A DNA stretch of 64,000 nt. Source: CG2-30-46-19 sp034414555 (GTDB lineage Bacteria > Chloroflexota > Dehalococcoidia > GIF9 > AB-539-J10). The notes beneath the pieces are model-generated. The model was not told where the DNA came from. It saw only the letters and a program-made list of their open reading frames with translations, and did no database searches. The position numbers and the translations under genes are program-made. Position 1 is the first letter of the stretch, and the number at the start of each line of letters is the position of its first letter. This document shows, one piece after another, positions 43,284 to 52,902 of this stretch. The DNA is taken from positions 1-64,000 of the forward strand of contig DAOUMA010000008.1 of the NCBI GenBank assembly GCA_034414555.1, given 5' to 3'.

Positions 43284-44216
43284 ATGCCACCTTATGCTTT
43301 TTTTAAAAAACAGTTCATGCCTTTAGCGGAAGCCAAAATTGGAATTCTGACTCATGCTTTCCATTATGGCACTGCCTGCTTTGAGGGCATTCGGGGAAAC
43401 TGGGATAGCGAATACGGAAGATTTTGCATCTTCAGAATCAAAGACCACTACAAACGCATGCTTAATGGCTGTCGCTTGTTGAAAATCAGCTTGCCTTATT
43501 CCCTTGATGAATTATGTCAATTAACCGTAGAGAGTGTGGAGAGAAGCAATTACCATGAAGATGTATATATCCGACCCATGGCATATAAGAGTTCCGAAGC
43601 TGTCGGGGTTCGCCTGCACGACTTAGAGGATGATTTTCTGATTATTGTGACCACGCTTCCTGCTTATCTTGATACCCAAAATGGCGTTCGGTGCGGTACA
43701 TCATCATGGCGTCGGGTTGACGACACCATGATACCCGCCCGAGGGAAGATCTGCGGTATCTATGTTAACAGCGCGCTAGCCAAGACCGAGGCGTGTGAAA
43801 ATGGCTATGATGAAGCGATATTATTGACCCACGATGGACATGTTGCTGAGGGCAGTGGGGAAAATGTCTTCCTGCTCATCGACGGAAAGCTAGTTACCCC
43901 TCCTTCATCAGACAATATCCTCCTGGGGATTACCAGAGATACAATTATGAAGCTAGCCAAAAATGAACTGGGCATAGATACCATAGAGAGAACTGTTGAT
44001 AGAAGCGAACTCTACCTTGCCGAAGAATGCTTCTTCAGTGGCACTGCAGCTCATATCACCCCGATCATCGAAATTGACCATCGCATAATAGGCACAGGTG
44101 AAATCGGTAAAATAACCGCTGAATTACAAAAACTGTTCAGTCCAGTAATACTGGGAAGAAATCCTAAATACGCTGAGTGGTATACGCTGGTTTCCCCTAA
44201 ACCTGTGAAGACGTGA
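43284..44216 (+). CDS. ilvE: Branched-chain amino acid aminotransferase
   Basis: 310 residues, PLP fold-type IV. N-terminal HYGTACFEGIRG, middle IRPMAYKSSEAVG, the PLP lysine in VNSALAKTEACENGYDEAILL near 165, and AEGSGENVFLLIDGKLVTPP. It makes leucine, isoleucine and valine from their keto acids. GGGAGCGG lies about 6 nt before the ATG. It stands alone and converges on lexA with a 3-nt gap. Confidence 0.9.
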   Translation: MPPYAFFKKQFMPLAEAKIGILTHAFHYGTACFEGIRGNWDSEYGRFCIFRIKDHYKRMLNGCRLLKISLPYSLDELCQLTVESVERSNYHEDVYIRPMAYKSSEAVGVRLHDLEDDFLIIVTTLPAYLDTQNGVRCGTSSWRRVDDTMIPARGKICGIYVNSALAKTEACENGYDEAILLTHDGHVAEGSGENVFLLIDGKLVTPPSSDNILLGITRDTIMKLAKNELGIDTIERTVDRSELYLAEECFFSGTAAHITPIIEIDHRIIGTGEIGKITAELQKLFSPVILGRNPKYAEWYTLVSPKPVKT

Positions 44217-44219
44217 TTT

Positions 44220-44861
44220 TTATGACATCCGTCTGATAACCGCAACTACCTTCCCCTGGATATCAATATTATCAGCGGAAGTATAAATAGGGCTAATGTG
44301 GCTATTTGCCGACTCAAGACGAACACGCTCTCCCTCTCTAAATAATTTTTTTAGGGTAATTTCTTGCTCCTTTTTGAGCCAGACTGCCACCATGTTACCT
44401 TCCTCAACATTATCTATGTAATTCAATAACACGATATCCCCATCCCCTATCAAGGCATCCATCATGGATTCACCCTTCACCTTAAGGGCATAAACATTGC
44501 CTTCCCTTTGAATTAAGCCCTTGCTTACCTCCAGCCCTTCATCGGAGGTAACAGTACTTGTAACAGAATCAGGTACAGGAATAGGCTCACCAGCGGCTAT
44601 CGCTCCTATTATAGGTATATAAACAAGCCTTCTCCCAGGGCGTTTATATAAAAGTTCAATACCCCGCGATATATCGCTTTGACGCCGAATGTAACCTGCT
44701 TTCTCCAGTTTATTCAGATTATAAACTACCACAGAGGTAGAACTTATATTACATCCCCTACCGATATCCCTGACGCTAGGAGGATAACCATTATCACGCA
44801 AGTACTGGCGAATAAAGTTTATAATCTGTTTTTGCTTTCTGGAAAGAGCTTTAGCAGCCAA
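44220..44861 (-). CDS. lexA: LexA repressor
   Basis: 213 residues. The winged helix NGYPPSVRDIGRGCNISSTSVVVYNLNKLEKAGYI is at the N-terminus (about 25-60). The self-cleavage site is Ala-Gly in AIAAGEPIP near residue 90; the serine-lysine dyad is in VKGESMMDALIGDGDIV (Ser) and GNMVAVWLKK (Lys). It represses SOS genes and is cleaved under RecA control. Start TTG 44861 follows AAAGGGGG. It is 4 nt downstream of rpsT, so it is carried in the relA-rpsT-lexA transcript, an unusual arrangement. Confidence 0.9.
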   Translation of the reverse strand: MAAKALSRKQKQIINFIRQYLRDNGYPPSVRDIGRGCNISSTSVVVYNLNKLEKAGYIRRQSDISRGIELLYKRPGRRLVYIPIIGAIAAGEPIPVPDSVTSTVTSDEGLEVSKGLIQREGNVYALKVKGESMMDALIGDGDIVLLNYIDNVEEGNMVAVWLKKEQEITLKKLFREGERVRLESANSHISPIYTSADNIDIQGKVVAVIRRMS

Positions 44862-44865
44862 AAAA

Positions 44866-45147
44866 CTAACCCCCTTTCCCTTTCAATATTGCCTGATTTA
44901 ATCCCCTTGTTAGCTGAGATTTGAGTCTGGCACCCTTATTGCGATGAATAACCCCTTTACTTACCGCCTTATCTATACTGCTTACTGTCTTTAGCATCTC
45001 TTTTTGCGCTAGCTCCATATCCCCAGATGCAATAACCTTCTCCGTTTTACCAATAGCAGTCTTCATCCTACTTTTTACTGCGCTATTCCTTAACCTCCTT
45101 TTCTCCGCAACTCGAGCCGTTCTGGTAGCCATTTTACCTCTGGACAT
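44866..45147 (-). CDS. rpsT: 30S ribosomal protein S20
   Basis: 93 residues, basic, with the S20 pattern EKRRLRNSAVKSRMKTAIGK and KGVIHRNKGARLKSQLTRG. It binds 16S rRNA during 30S assembly. ATG 45147 overlaps the end of relA and has AAAAGGAG 7 nt upstream; ATG 45132 is an alternative, with AGAGGT as ribosome site. Confidence 0.9.
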   Translation of the reverse strand: MSRGKMATRTARVAEKRRLRNSAVKSRMKTAIGKTEKVIASGDMELAQKEMLKTVSSIDKAVSKGVIHRNKGARLKSQLTRGLNQAILKGKGG

Positions 45148-47293
45148 TCTCTTCTCCTTTTCTTCTCACCTTTATTACACCCCAAATTGAGTAAATCTTA
45201 GATATCAAGTTAGCTAATTGAGCAGCACCCATTACTTCCAAACTAAACTTTAACGAGGTAACGTCATCATGACCCGCCATATTAACATCAGTGATATTCA
45301 CCCCTTCGCTGGCAATGATAGCACTAATATCCCGAACCAAGCCTACCCTATCCCCAGCGTCAACTTGAATAGCCACCGGGTAAGTTTGCTCCACATTACC
45401 CCACTCCACCTCAATCAGTCGCTCCTTCTCCACTTCATTAATTATATTAGGGCAATCCCGACGATGCACGGTGATACCTCGACCTCGAGTAATATAACCG
45501 AGAATTTTATCACCTGGCAAGGGATGGCAACAACTTGCCAGATTCGTGACCAGGTTGCCTATACCTAGCACCTTAATGCTTGCCGAACTAACCTTTCTGG
45601 AAGGATGAACTTCGACCAGTTCTTCAGGCTGTTCTTCACTTACGGTTAATCTTGCTATTATTTGAGAGGGATTAAGGCTGCCAGACCCGATGGCAGCAAA
45701 AAAGTCATCCCCATTTTTAAAACCAAATAGCGGTGCCACTTCGTCAACGCTTGGGAAGGTAACACCCGATTTCCTAAGTTCCCGCTCCAGAAATTGCTTT
45801 CCCACCTCAATGCTTTGAGTCTTGTCTTGCTTTTTAAACCATTGGCGGATTTTTGCCCGTGCATGAGAGGTTTTAACATAGCCAAGTTCAGGATTTAGCC
45901 AATCCAGACTGGGACCCTTTTCCCCCTTAGCGACAATAATCTCCACCACGTCACCATTATTGAGGTTATAGTTCAAGGGCACTAATCGCCCATTTACTTT
46001 TGCTCCCGCACAGCGATAACCCATGTCGGTATGGACGCGAAATGCGAAATCCAAAGGCGTTGCCCCTTTGGATAATTCCTTTATTTCGCCTTTAGGAGTA
46101 AAAACAAATACTTGCTCAGCGAGAATATCGGTTTTGACGGATTCTAAAAATTCCTTGCTATCAACCTCATCTCGCCACTCAACCAGCTGAGGCAGCCAGG
46201 CTATCCCCTTAAAAGACTCCCCTTCTTTTTCCACTTCCTTATAATGCCAATGGGCAGCTAATCCATGTTCAGCAACTCGGTCCATTTCATAAGTTCGAAT
46301 TTGCACCTCTAGTGGACTCCCACGGTATATTACCGTGGTATGTAGAGACTGATACCCATTCCCCTTGGGATTAGCAATAAAATCGTTAAATTCTTCAGGT
46401 AGCGGGTGCCAAAAAATGTGAACTATTCCTAGAGCCTTATAGCAGTCTGAAACTGAATTAACCAGTATACGCACGCCAAAAAGGTCATAGATATCGCCAA
46501 AATCCTTGCCCTGCGAAGCATATTTCCCCATTTTCCGATAGATACTATAAACATGCTTAGGCCTGCCGGAAACTGCTGCCTCTACACCAGCTTTGTTCAA
46601 TTCCCCGCTTAACGCTTGGATAGCCTCGTTTACAAAGCCTTCCCTTTCCTCTCGATTCGAAGCTACCAAACGAGCAACTCGATGATATTGCCGGGGCTCC
46701 AAATAACGAAAAGCCAAATCCTCTAACTGCCATTTTACGCTTCGTATACCCAGACGATGTGCTAGCGGAGCGTATATCTCCAAAGTCTCTTGTGCAATAG
46801 CGAGGCGTTTTCCCCGCGGCAAAACTCCAAGAGTGCGCATATTATGTAACCGGTCAGCTAATTTTATATATATAACCCTTAAATCCTCCGCAGTGGCTAC
46901 AAGCATCTTGCGTAGATTTTCCACCTGAAGCTCTCTCTTAGCTGCACCTCCATAAACTGGCTTTGACAACCTACTCAATTTCGTGGTGCCCCGTACTAAT
47001 TTAGCTACTTCGTCACCAAAGTTAATCTTGATTTCATCCATTGAGACTCCACAATCCTCGGGAACATCGTGCAGCAAGGCGGCCGCTAGAGTAGCAACAT
47101 CAAACTGAAGCTCAGCTAAAATCATCGCTACACCAAGAGGATGCTCCAGGTAAGGCTCTCCTGATTTCCGCAACTGCCCTTGATGTGCCTCACGAGCAAA
47201 ATTATAGGCTTTCTCAATCAGTGCTACCTGTTCTTCTGGCAGGTATGCTCTCACCTTGTCTAAAAACTGTGTCTCTTCCATTAAATTCATCAT
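45134..47293 (-). CDS. relA: Bifunctional (p)ppGpp synthetase/hydrolase (RelA/SpoT)
   Basis: 719 residues, full Rel layout: HD hydrolase domain (HPLGVAMIL, HDVPED near 75, KLADRLHNMRTL), synthetase domain (KPKHVYSIYRKMGKYA with GxxxxD), TGS domain (VFVFTPKGEIKELSKGATPLD), zinc-finger-like region (CCHPLPGDKILGYITRGRG) and a C-terminal ACT domain (VQVDAGDRVGLVRDISAIIA). The intact HD motif indicates it both makes and degrades the alarmone. Divergent from hisS. Confidence 0.93.
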   Translation of the reverse strand: MMNLMEETQFLDKVRAYLPEEQVALIEKAYNFAREAHQGQLRKSGEPYLEHPLGVAMILAELQFDVATLAAALLHDVPEDCGVSMDEIKINFGDEVAKLVRGTTKLSRLSKPVYGGAAKRELQVENLRKMLVATAEDLRVIYIKLADRLHNMRTLGVLPRGKRLAIAQETLEIYAPLAHRLGIRSVKWQLEDLAFRYLEPRQYHRVARLVASNREEREGFVNEAIQALSGELNKAGVEAAVSGRPKHVYSIYRKMGKYASQGKDFGDIYDLFGVRILVNSVSDCYKALGIVHIFWHPLPEEFNDFIANPKGNGYQSLHTTVIYRGSPLEVQIRTYEMDRVAEHGLAAHWHYKEVEKEGESFKGIAWLPQLVEWRDEVDSKEFLESVKTDILAEQVFVFTPKGEIKELSKGATPLDFAFRVHTDMGYRCAGAKVNGRLVPLNYNLNNGDVVEIIVAKGEKGPSLDWLNPELGYVKTSHARAKIRQWFKKQDKTQSIEVGKQFLERELRKSGVTFPSVDEVAPLFGFKNGDDFFAAIGSGSLNPSQIIARLTVSEEQPEELVEVHPSRKVSSASIKVLGIGNLVTNLASCCHPLPGDKILGYITRGRGITVHRRDCPNIINEVEKERLIEVEWGNVEQTYPVAIQVDAGDRVGLVRDISAIIASEGVNITDVNMAGHDDVTSLKFSLEVMGAAQLANLISKIYSIWGVIKVRRKGEENVQR

Positions 47294-47377
47294 ACCTTAA
47301 ATACCAAAAACAAGGCAAATTCCTTTACATCCTTCTCACTCTTTTGTATCCTGTATCCTATAAGAAAAGGAGTTTCT

Positions 47378-48628
47378 TTGTTCAAAGCACCTCGTGGCAC
47401 AAGGGATATCTTACCCCAAGAAAGGGCTTACTGGCGCTATATTGAGGAAAAAGCGGGCCACCTCTGTCAACTTTACGGTTACCAGCCTATAAGCACACCT
47501 GTTTTTGAAGATTACCAGCTCTTTGCCCACGCTGCACCTGTTGGCACAGATATCATCAAGGAAATGTATGTCTTTAAGGACAGAAGTGGGCAGGAGCTGG
47601 CTTTAACTGCGGAGGGAACTGCGCCAATTTGTCGCGCTTATCTTGAACATGGACTGTTTAATTTACCTCAGCCGGTAAAACTATATTATGTTACCTCTGC
47701 CTTCCGATACGAGCGCCCTCAGGCAGGACGCTACCGCCAACACCATCAATTTGGCGTTGAAGCAATAGGTGATGCTGACCCTGCCCTCGATGCCGAGGTG
47801 ATAGAGCTGATGCATCGTTTCTTATCTTCACTGGGGCTTTCGGGACTTTCCCTGGAAATAAATAGCATTGGCTGCCGACAATGTCAGCCTGCCTATATAG
47901 AGGCATTAAAGAAATATTATGTGGCTTACAAGAACCAATTATGCCCCGACTGTAAAGTTAGATTAGCCAGAAATCCCCTGCGACTTCTCGACTGCAAGGA
48001 AGCCTCTTGCCAGGAAATAATAGCAGGAGCACCAAAAATCACGGACTATCTGTGCTCCGAATGCCAGACACATTTTCAAAGCGTCCAAAAATATCTAATT
48101 GAATTGGGGATAGCTTGCCAACTAAATCACAGGCTAGTCCGTGGGCTGGATTATTATACCAGAACAGTCTTTGAAGCTAAGCCTGAAGGGGAAGGGGTAC
48201 AAATCGCCCTTGTCGGAGGTGGCCGCTACGATAATCTCATTGAAGAATTAGGGGGCAAGCCCACGCCGGCAATTGGCTTTGCCGCTGGCATAGAAAGGAT
48301 TATTATTACCTTAAAAGGCCAGAACATAGCTATCCCTCCCCTCCCTGAACCTGTTGTTTATGTCGCCTATCTCGGAGCAGAAGCCAAATTAGAGACAATA
48401 AAACTTGTTTCCAGATTACGCCACGAAGGCATCCCTGCCATCCAGGCTACTGGAGACAAGAGTTTAAAAGGTCAACTGAGACAGGCTAATTCGCTAGGCG
48501 TCAAATATACTGTTATCATCGGAGAAAGGGAGGTGGAAAATAAAACAGCGGTATTGCGAGATATGGCGAGCGGAGAACAAAAAACTATCTCCTTAAGTGA
48601 AATAGCAAGGTTAATTAAAAAGAGATAA
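47378..48628 (+). CDS. hisS: Histidyl-tRNA synthetase
   Basis: 416 residues, class II synthetase. Motif 1 region (APRGTRDILP at N-terminus), motif 2 RYERPQAGRYRQHHQFG near 108-124, the HisRS signature LVRGLDYYTRTVFE near 250, motif 3 GFAAGIERIIITL, then the C-terminal anticodon domain. The TTG start has AAAAGGAG 6 nt upstream. Divergent from relA across 84 nt. Confidence 0.93.
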   Translation: MFKAPRGTRDILPQERAYWRYIEEKAGHLCQLYGYQPISTPVFEDYQLFAHAAPVGTDIIKEMYVFKDRSGQELALTAEGTAPICRAYLEHGLFNLPQPVKLYYVTSAFRYERPQAGRYRQHHQFGVEAIGDADPALDAEVIELMHRFLSSLGLSGLSLEINSIGCRQCQPAYIEALKKYYVAYKNQLCPDCKVRLARNPLRLLDCKEASCQEIIAGAPKITDYLCSECQTHFQSVQKYLIELGIACQLNHRLVRGLDYYTRTVFEAKPEGEGVQIALVGGGRYDNLIEELGGKPTPAIGFAAGIERIIITLKGQNIAIPPLPEPVVYVAYLGAEAKLETIKLVSRLRHEGIPAIQATGDKSLKGQLRQANSLGVKYTVIIGEREVENKTAVLRDMASGEQKTISLSEIARLIKKR

Positions 48629-48664
48629 GAACAATCACAAAATATAGTTTTCTCTCCATAGATG

Positions 48665-48673
48665 TGCTATAAT
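48665..48673 (+). promoter_or_regulatory. Extended -10 promoter of gyrB
   Basis: TG-C-TATAAT, an extended -10 without a good -35. The gyrB ATG lies 82 nt downstream. Confidence 0.5.
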
Positions 48674-48754
48674 AAACACATAAATATGGTATCCCGGCAA
48701 ATTAGTCACTTAGAATTTCAGTGTTCTCCTTAGCTAGATGAATCCCAATCAGAT

Positions 48755-50677
48755 ATGGCACAAGATGAGCTGAGCAACAAACCAAATAACGAGTATCGCG
48801 CTGAAGATATCCAGATCCTGGATGAGATAGAAGCAGTCCGCCTCCGCCCTGGGATGTATATCGGCAGCACCGACCGCGGAGGACTGCATCAACTCCTCTA
48901 TGAAATAGTATATAACAGCATAGATGAAGCACTGGCTGGTTCTTGTGACCAAATTGAGGTGACCATTCATCAAGATAACAGCATCACCGTGGTGGATAAC
49001 GGAAGAGGCATCCCTGTTGACATTATCCCGGATACGGATATTACCGCTTTACAGGCAGTGATGACCCACCTACACGCTGGGGCGAAGTTTGGGGGGGCTG
49101 CTTATCACATATCAAGCGGATTACACGGGGTTGGCGCTTCGGTGGTGAATGCTCTATCTGTCTGGCTTAAAATCGAGGTTAGAAGGGAAGGAAAGACATA
49201 TCAGCAAGAATATCAGCGAGGCATTCCCACAGGAGATATAGAACTCATCGGAGATGCTCAAGGTACCGGCACTAAAGTTACCTTCCTCGCCGATGAATTG
49301 ATCTTTGAGGATATCAACTACGACTTCAACATAATTTGCCAGCGGCTGAAAGAACTGGCTTTTTTGAATAGTGGAGTGGAGTTAGCAGTCAGAGACGAGC
49401 GCAGTAATGTAGAAAAAACATTTTACTTCGAAGGCGGTATCGCTACTTTGATTTCCCGGCTAAACAAAAATAGGACGGTTATACATCCTGAGCCCATCTT
49501 ATTAAAGGATTCAGCCAACAGCACTGCGATTGAGATAGCCTTGCAATACAACAATAGCTCCATAGAGTCCACCTTCTCTTTTGCCAATTGTGTTAGCACC
49601 AGAGATGGAGGCAGTCACCTTACTGGGTTTCGTTCCGCATTGACCCGCGTCTTGAATGATTATGCACGGAACAATAAATTTATCAAAGATATCGAGGCTA
49701 ACCTAACCGGGGACGATGTCCGAGAAGGACTGGTAGCAGTTATCAGCGTAAAGCTCCCCCAGCCTCAGTTTGAAGGGCAAACTAAGGCAAAACTGGGCAA
49801 TCCTGAAGTAAAAAGTCAAGTTGAATTTGTGGTCGCCAATGGCTTATCCCTTTATCTGGAGCAACACCCCGACGATGCAAGAGCAATTATCGGCAGATGC
49901 CTCATTGCCGCTAAAGCAAGGGAAGCAGCACGTAAAGCACGTGAGCTCGTATTTAAGAAAAGCAGCTTCGAAATATCAGTCCTGCCCGGAAAGCTGGCCG
50001 ATTGTTCCGAAAAAGACCCATCCTTATGCGAGCTTTACTTAGTTGAAGGTGAGTCAGCCGGTGGTTCAGCTAAACAGGGACGCGACCGCCGATTCCAAGC
50101 TATCCTCCCCCTTAAAGGCAAAATACTTAATGTGGAGAAAGCCACTAAGGATAAGATTGTGCAACACGAAGAGATAAGAGCCGTGGTCACCGCATTGAGA
50201 GCAAATACTGATGGACAACCTGACCTCTCCAAGCTTAGATACCACAAAATAATCATTATGACCGATGCTGATGTCGATGGCGCTCACATCCGCACCCTGT
50301 TGCTCACCTTCTTCCACCGCTACATGCTAGAGCTAATCACCCACGGATACCTTTACCTCGCCCAACCTCCTCTTTATCGCATCCAGGCTGGTAAACAATC
50401 ATTCTGGATTTATTCTGAGCAACAAAAAGAAGAAGTGCTCAAACAACTTGGGAATACTAAATCCGAAACACAACGCTACAAGGGACTGGGGGAAATGAAC
50501 CCGGAACAACTATGGGAAACGACCATGAATCCCGAGACCAGGACGCTACTGAAAGTAACCTTAGAAGACGCTATGGCTGCAGACCATATGTTCACCCTGC
50601 TAATGGGGCCTGAGGTAGCCCCACGTAAGAGCTTTATTCAAGCTCACGCACAAAGTGTTAAGAACCTGGACATTTAA
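48755..50677 (+). CDS. gyrB: DNA gyrase subunit B
   Basis: 640 residues. GHKL ATPase: EAVRLRPGMYIGSTDRGG, EIVYNSIDEALAG, VVDNGRGIPVD and SGLHGVGASVVNALS. Transducer domain in the middle. Toprim: LVEGESAGGSAKQGRDRR (note GES in place of the common GDS) and MTDADVDGAHIRTLLL; C-terminal RYKGLGEMNPEQLWETTMNP. It supplies the ATP-driven part of negative supercoiling. Converges on nadD. Confidence 0.94.
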   Translation: MAQDELSNKPNNEYRAEDIQILDEIEAVRLRPGMYIGSTDRGGLHQLLYEIVYNSIDEALAGSCDQIEVTIHQDNSITVVDNGRGIPVDIIPDTDITALQAVMTHLHAGAKFGGAAYHISSGLHGVGASVVNALSVWLKIEVRREGKTYQQEYQRGIPTGDIELIGDAQGTGTKVTFLADELIFEDINYDFNIICQRLKELAFLNSGVELAVRDERSNVEKTFYFEGGIATLISRLNKNRTVIHPEPILLKDSANSTAIEIALQYNNSSIESTFSFANCVSTRDGGSHLTGFRSALTRVLNDYARNNKFIKDIEANLTGDDVREGLVAVISVKLPQPQFEGQTKAKLGNPEVKSQVEFVVANGLSLYLEQHPDDARAIIGRCLIAAKAREAARKARELVFKKSSFEISVLPGKLADCSEKDPSLCELYLVEGESAGGSAKQGRDRRFQAILPLKGKILNVEKATKDKIVQHEEIRAVVTALRANTDGQPDLSKLRYHKIIIMTDADVDGAHIRTLLLTFFHRYMLELITHGYLYLAQPPLYRIQAGKQSFWIYSEQQKEEVLKQLGNTKSETQRYKGLGEMNPEQLWETTMNPETRTLLKVTLEDAMAADHMFTLLMGPEVAPRKSFIQAHAQSVKNLDI

Positions 50678-50688
50678 ATAGAACCGTG

Positions 50689-51291
50689 CTACCCGCGATA
50701 TAACCGATACTTTGCGATATATTTCTCTACTTTATCAGGTACAAGATAGCGAATCGATAACCCTCGAGCGAGACGTCCTCTAATTTGCGAAGAACTAATA
50801 TCAATTATCGGGGTAGCAACATAACTAATCCTGTCACTCACCCCCGGAATAGAACTCTCTAAATCCTTTAAATTTGGTTCCACCAAATTTACTCTGGGCA
50901 CAACGGCTAACTGGCATAGTTCGATTAACTTCTTCGGTTCCTTCCAGTGGGGAAACTGAGCTAGGGCATCACACCCAAGGATAAAAAACAAATCTACCTG
51001 AGTACCCAACCGATTTTTGAGCTCCAGCATGGTATCCATAGTATACGATGGTCCAGAGCGCTCCACCTCTACTTCGCTCAGTTTGAAGTGAGGGTTACGG
51101 CTAATAGCTAGACGCACCATCTCTATACGGTGAACCGCCAGTGTAATATTATGGTCTACCTTAAGCCAAGGCTGTCCCGCAGGCACAAAAAGAACTTCAT
51201 CCAACCCTAACTCTTCTCCTACCTCTTCAGCAATAACAAGATGCCCTATATGGACAGGGTCAAATGTGCCTCCTAAAACCCCTACCTTCAT
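50689..51291 (-). CDS. nadD: Nicotinate-nucleotide adenylyltransferase
   Basis: 200 residues. Nucleotidyltransferase HxGH motif in GGTFDPVHIGHLVIAEE; VPAGQPWLKVDHNI and FFILGCDALAQFPHWKEPKKL are typical NadD blocks; ISSSQIRGRLARG is the C-terminal ISSTxIR motif. It makes deamido-NAD from nicotinate mononucleotide. 152 A+T-rich bases separate it from dnaA upstream. Confidence 0.92.
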   Translation of the reverse strand: MKVGVLGGTFDPVHIGHLVIAEEVGEELGLDEVLFVPAGQPWLKVDHNITLAVHRIEMVRLAISRNPHFKLSEVEVERSGPSYTMDTMLELKNRLGTQVDLFFILGCDALAQFPHWKEPKKLIELCQLAVVPRVNLVEPNLKDLESSIPGVSDRISYVATPIIDISSSQIRGRLARGLSIRYLVPDKVEKYIAKYRLYRG

Positions 51292-51443
51292 AGATTCACC
51301 ACTATGTTATTGACACATATTATAATTATAAGTATCTACTTTTATTTTTAGTGATAATGGTAATGTATCCTATACCATAAGGGGAAGTTTAACGAAGTGG
51401 AATTTATAAATGACTCTCAAGTTTTTAATAATTTATTCACAGG

Positions 51444-52769
51444 TTATTGATAAAAATTATCAATTTTTTGTTTAATTTCATTAATCTGCCTGTTCAGCTT
51501 AGAATTAGCATTCAATTCACTAGTTATTTTTTTATAGCCATAGAGTATTGTGGCATGATTCCTCTTACCCAATACTTTGCTAATCTCGACGAAGGAGTAA
51601 TTCCCCTCCTCTCGCAGAAGATATGCTGCAATTTGGCGCGCTAAAGAAGTCTCCTTATCCCTCTTTCTGCCTAGCAATTGGTCTAGCGGACAATTAAAAT
51701 AATCGGCTACTGTTTGCACTATTAGTTTACCATCATCAATGCTTTTATTAGGTGTTAGTAATTTGGTGATTATTTGTGGAGTTAAGCTAAGTCCGGTTAA
51801 CTTGGTATAGGCATCGAGGTATGTTAGAGCGCCTTCAAGCTGGTAAACGTTATCCTGTATCTTCTGTGCGATAAATCGCAGCGTCTCTTCAATGATGGGG
51901 AGTCTCTTCTCTCTTGATTTAGCTTGCAGTATAGCTAAGCGTGTTTCAAAATCGAGGGGGTTAATTTGAGTAACAAGACCGCATTCCAGGTGTGACCTTA
52001 GCCTGCTGCTGATTAAGGACATCTCTTTAGGAGCGCGGTCAGCAGCGATCACGATCTGGCAATTATTATGGTAAAGCTCGTTGAAGGTGTGAAAGAAAAA
52101 TTGTTGAGTCTGCTTTTTATTATTTAGCAGTTGAAAATCATCAAAAAGTAATATATTTACCGGAGTGAATTTGCTTCGGAAACGGGCTACATCGTTTTGC
52201 TTGACTGCGAGCACAAATTCATTGGTGAATTGGTCGGCGGAGGAGTAAACCACGTTCAATCCCCTTTCTAGCGCAGCATGTCCGATAGCATGTAATAAGT
52301 GAGTCTTGCCCTGACCGGTGTTTCCGTGAATGATGAGTGGATTATAGACCAGCGATGGTTTCTCACTTACCTCTGTTGCGGCAGCATAAGCAAGGCGGTT
52401 ACACTCACCCACCACAAAGCTGGTAAAAGTGTATTTCGGGTTAAATTGGTAGGTTTTTATCTTGGTGCTTATTCCTCCATCGCTCTGCAATGGCTTCGTG
52501 CTAGGTAGCGTTGGCTGCTGTACCACGAATTGGACCTCTAAGTTTTTCCCTAAGATAATAGTAAGGGTCTTCTTTATCAATGAATAAAAGCGTTTTGTAA
52601 GACACTCCGCGACGAAAGTATTGGGGACGCTGACGACGAAGACGTCGGTTTCATAATTCATGCCCGCGCTATCTCTAAGCCAGGTATCATAGTTTATTCT
52701 GTTAACCTGGAGTTGAAGCTCTCCTAAAGCTCTTGCCCAGGTCTCTTTTGCCGAAAAAGGTTCACTCAT
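51444..52769 (-). CDS. dnaA: Chromosomal replication initiator DnaA
   Basis: 441 residues. Domain I (WARALGELQLQVNRINYDTWL), short linker, then AAA+ domain with Walker A HGNTGQGKTHLLHAIG near 150 and Walker B INILLFDDFQLL, sensor parts with SSRLRSHLECGLV, and domain IV DNA-binding LLGRKRDKETSLARQIAAYL with RNHATILYGYKK. It opens the origin. No clear ribosome site. Neighbours nadD and gyrB downstream and fmt divergent upstream. Confidence 0.94.
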   Translation of the reverse strand: MSEPFSAKETWARALGELQLQVNRINYDTWLRDSAGMNYETDVFVVSVPNTFVAECLTKRFYSLIKKTLTIILGKNLEVQFVVQQPTLPSTKPLQSDGGISTKIKTYQFNPKYTFTSFVVGECNRLAYAAATEVSEKPSLVYNPLIIHGNTGQGKTHLLHAIGHAALERGLNVVYSSADQFTNEFVLAVKQNDVARFRSKFTPVNILLFDDFQLLNNKKQTQQFFFHTFNELYHNNCQIVIAADRAPKEMSLISSRLRSHLECGLVTQINPLDFETRLAILQAKSREKRLPIIEETLRFIAQKIQDNVYQLEGALTYLDAYTKLTGLSLTPQIITKLLTPNKSIDDGKLIVQTVADYFNCPLDQLLGRKRDKETSLARQIAAYLLREEGNYSFVEISKVLGKRNHATILYGYKKITSELNANSKLNRQINEIKQKIDNFYQ

Positions 52770-52902
52770 AGAGACAAATCATCATTAATCACACAGGGAT
52801 TAAGCAGAGAATGCAAAAATCAAGTTATCAAAAGATTTTTTCCTCCTCTAGGGGGGTTTTGACATAACGAAAAAAAAATTTGAAAATACTATTGAGTTGG
52901 CT

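Noticed and set aside
51433..51441. Confident oriC call at TTATTCACA
   Set aside because: One near-match box only; no cluster or unwinding-element arrangement demonstrable by eye.
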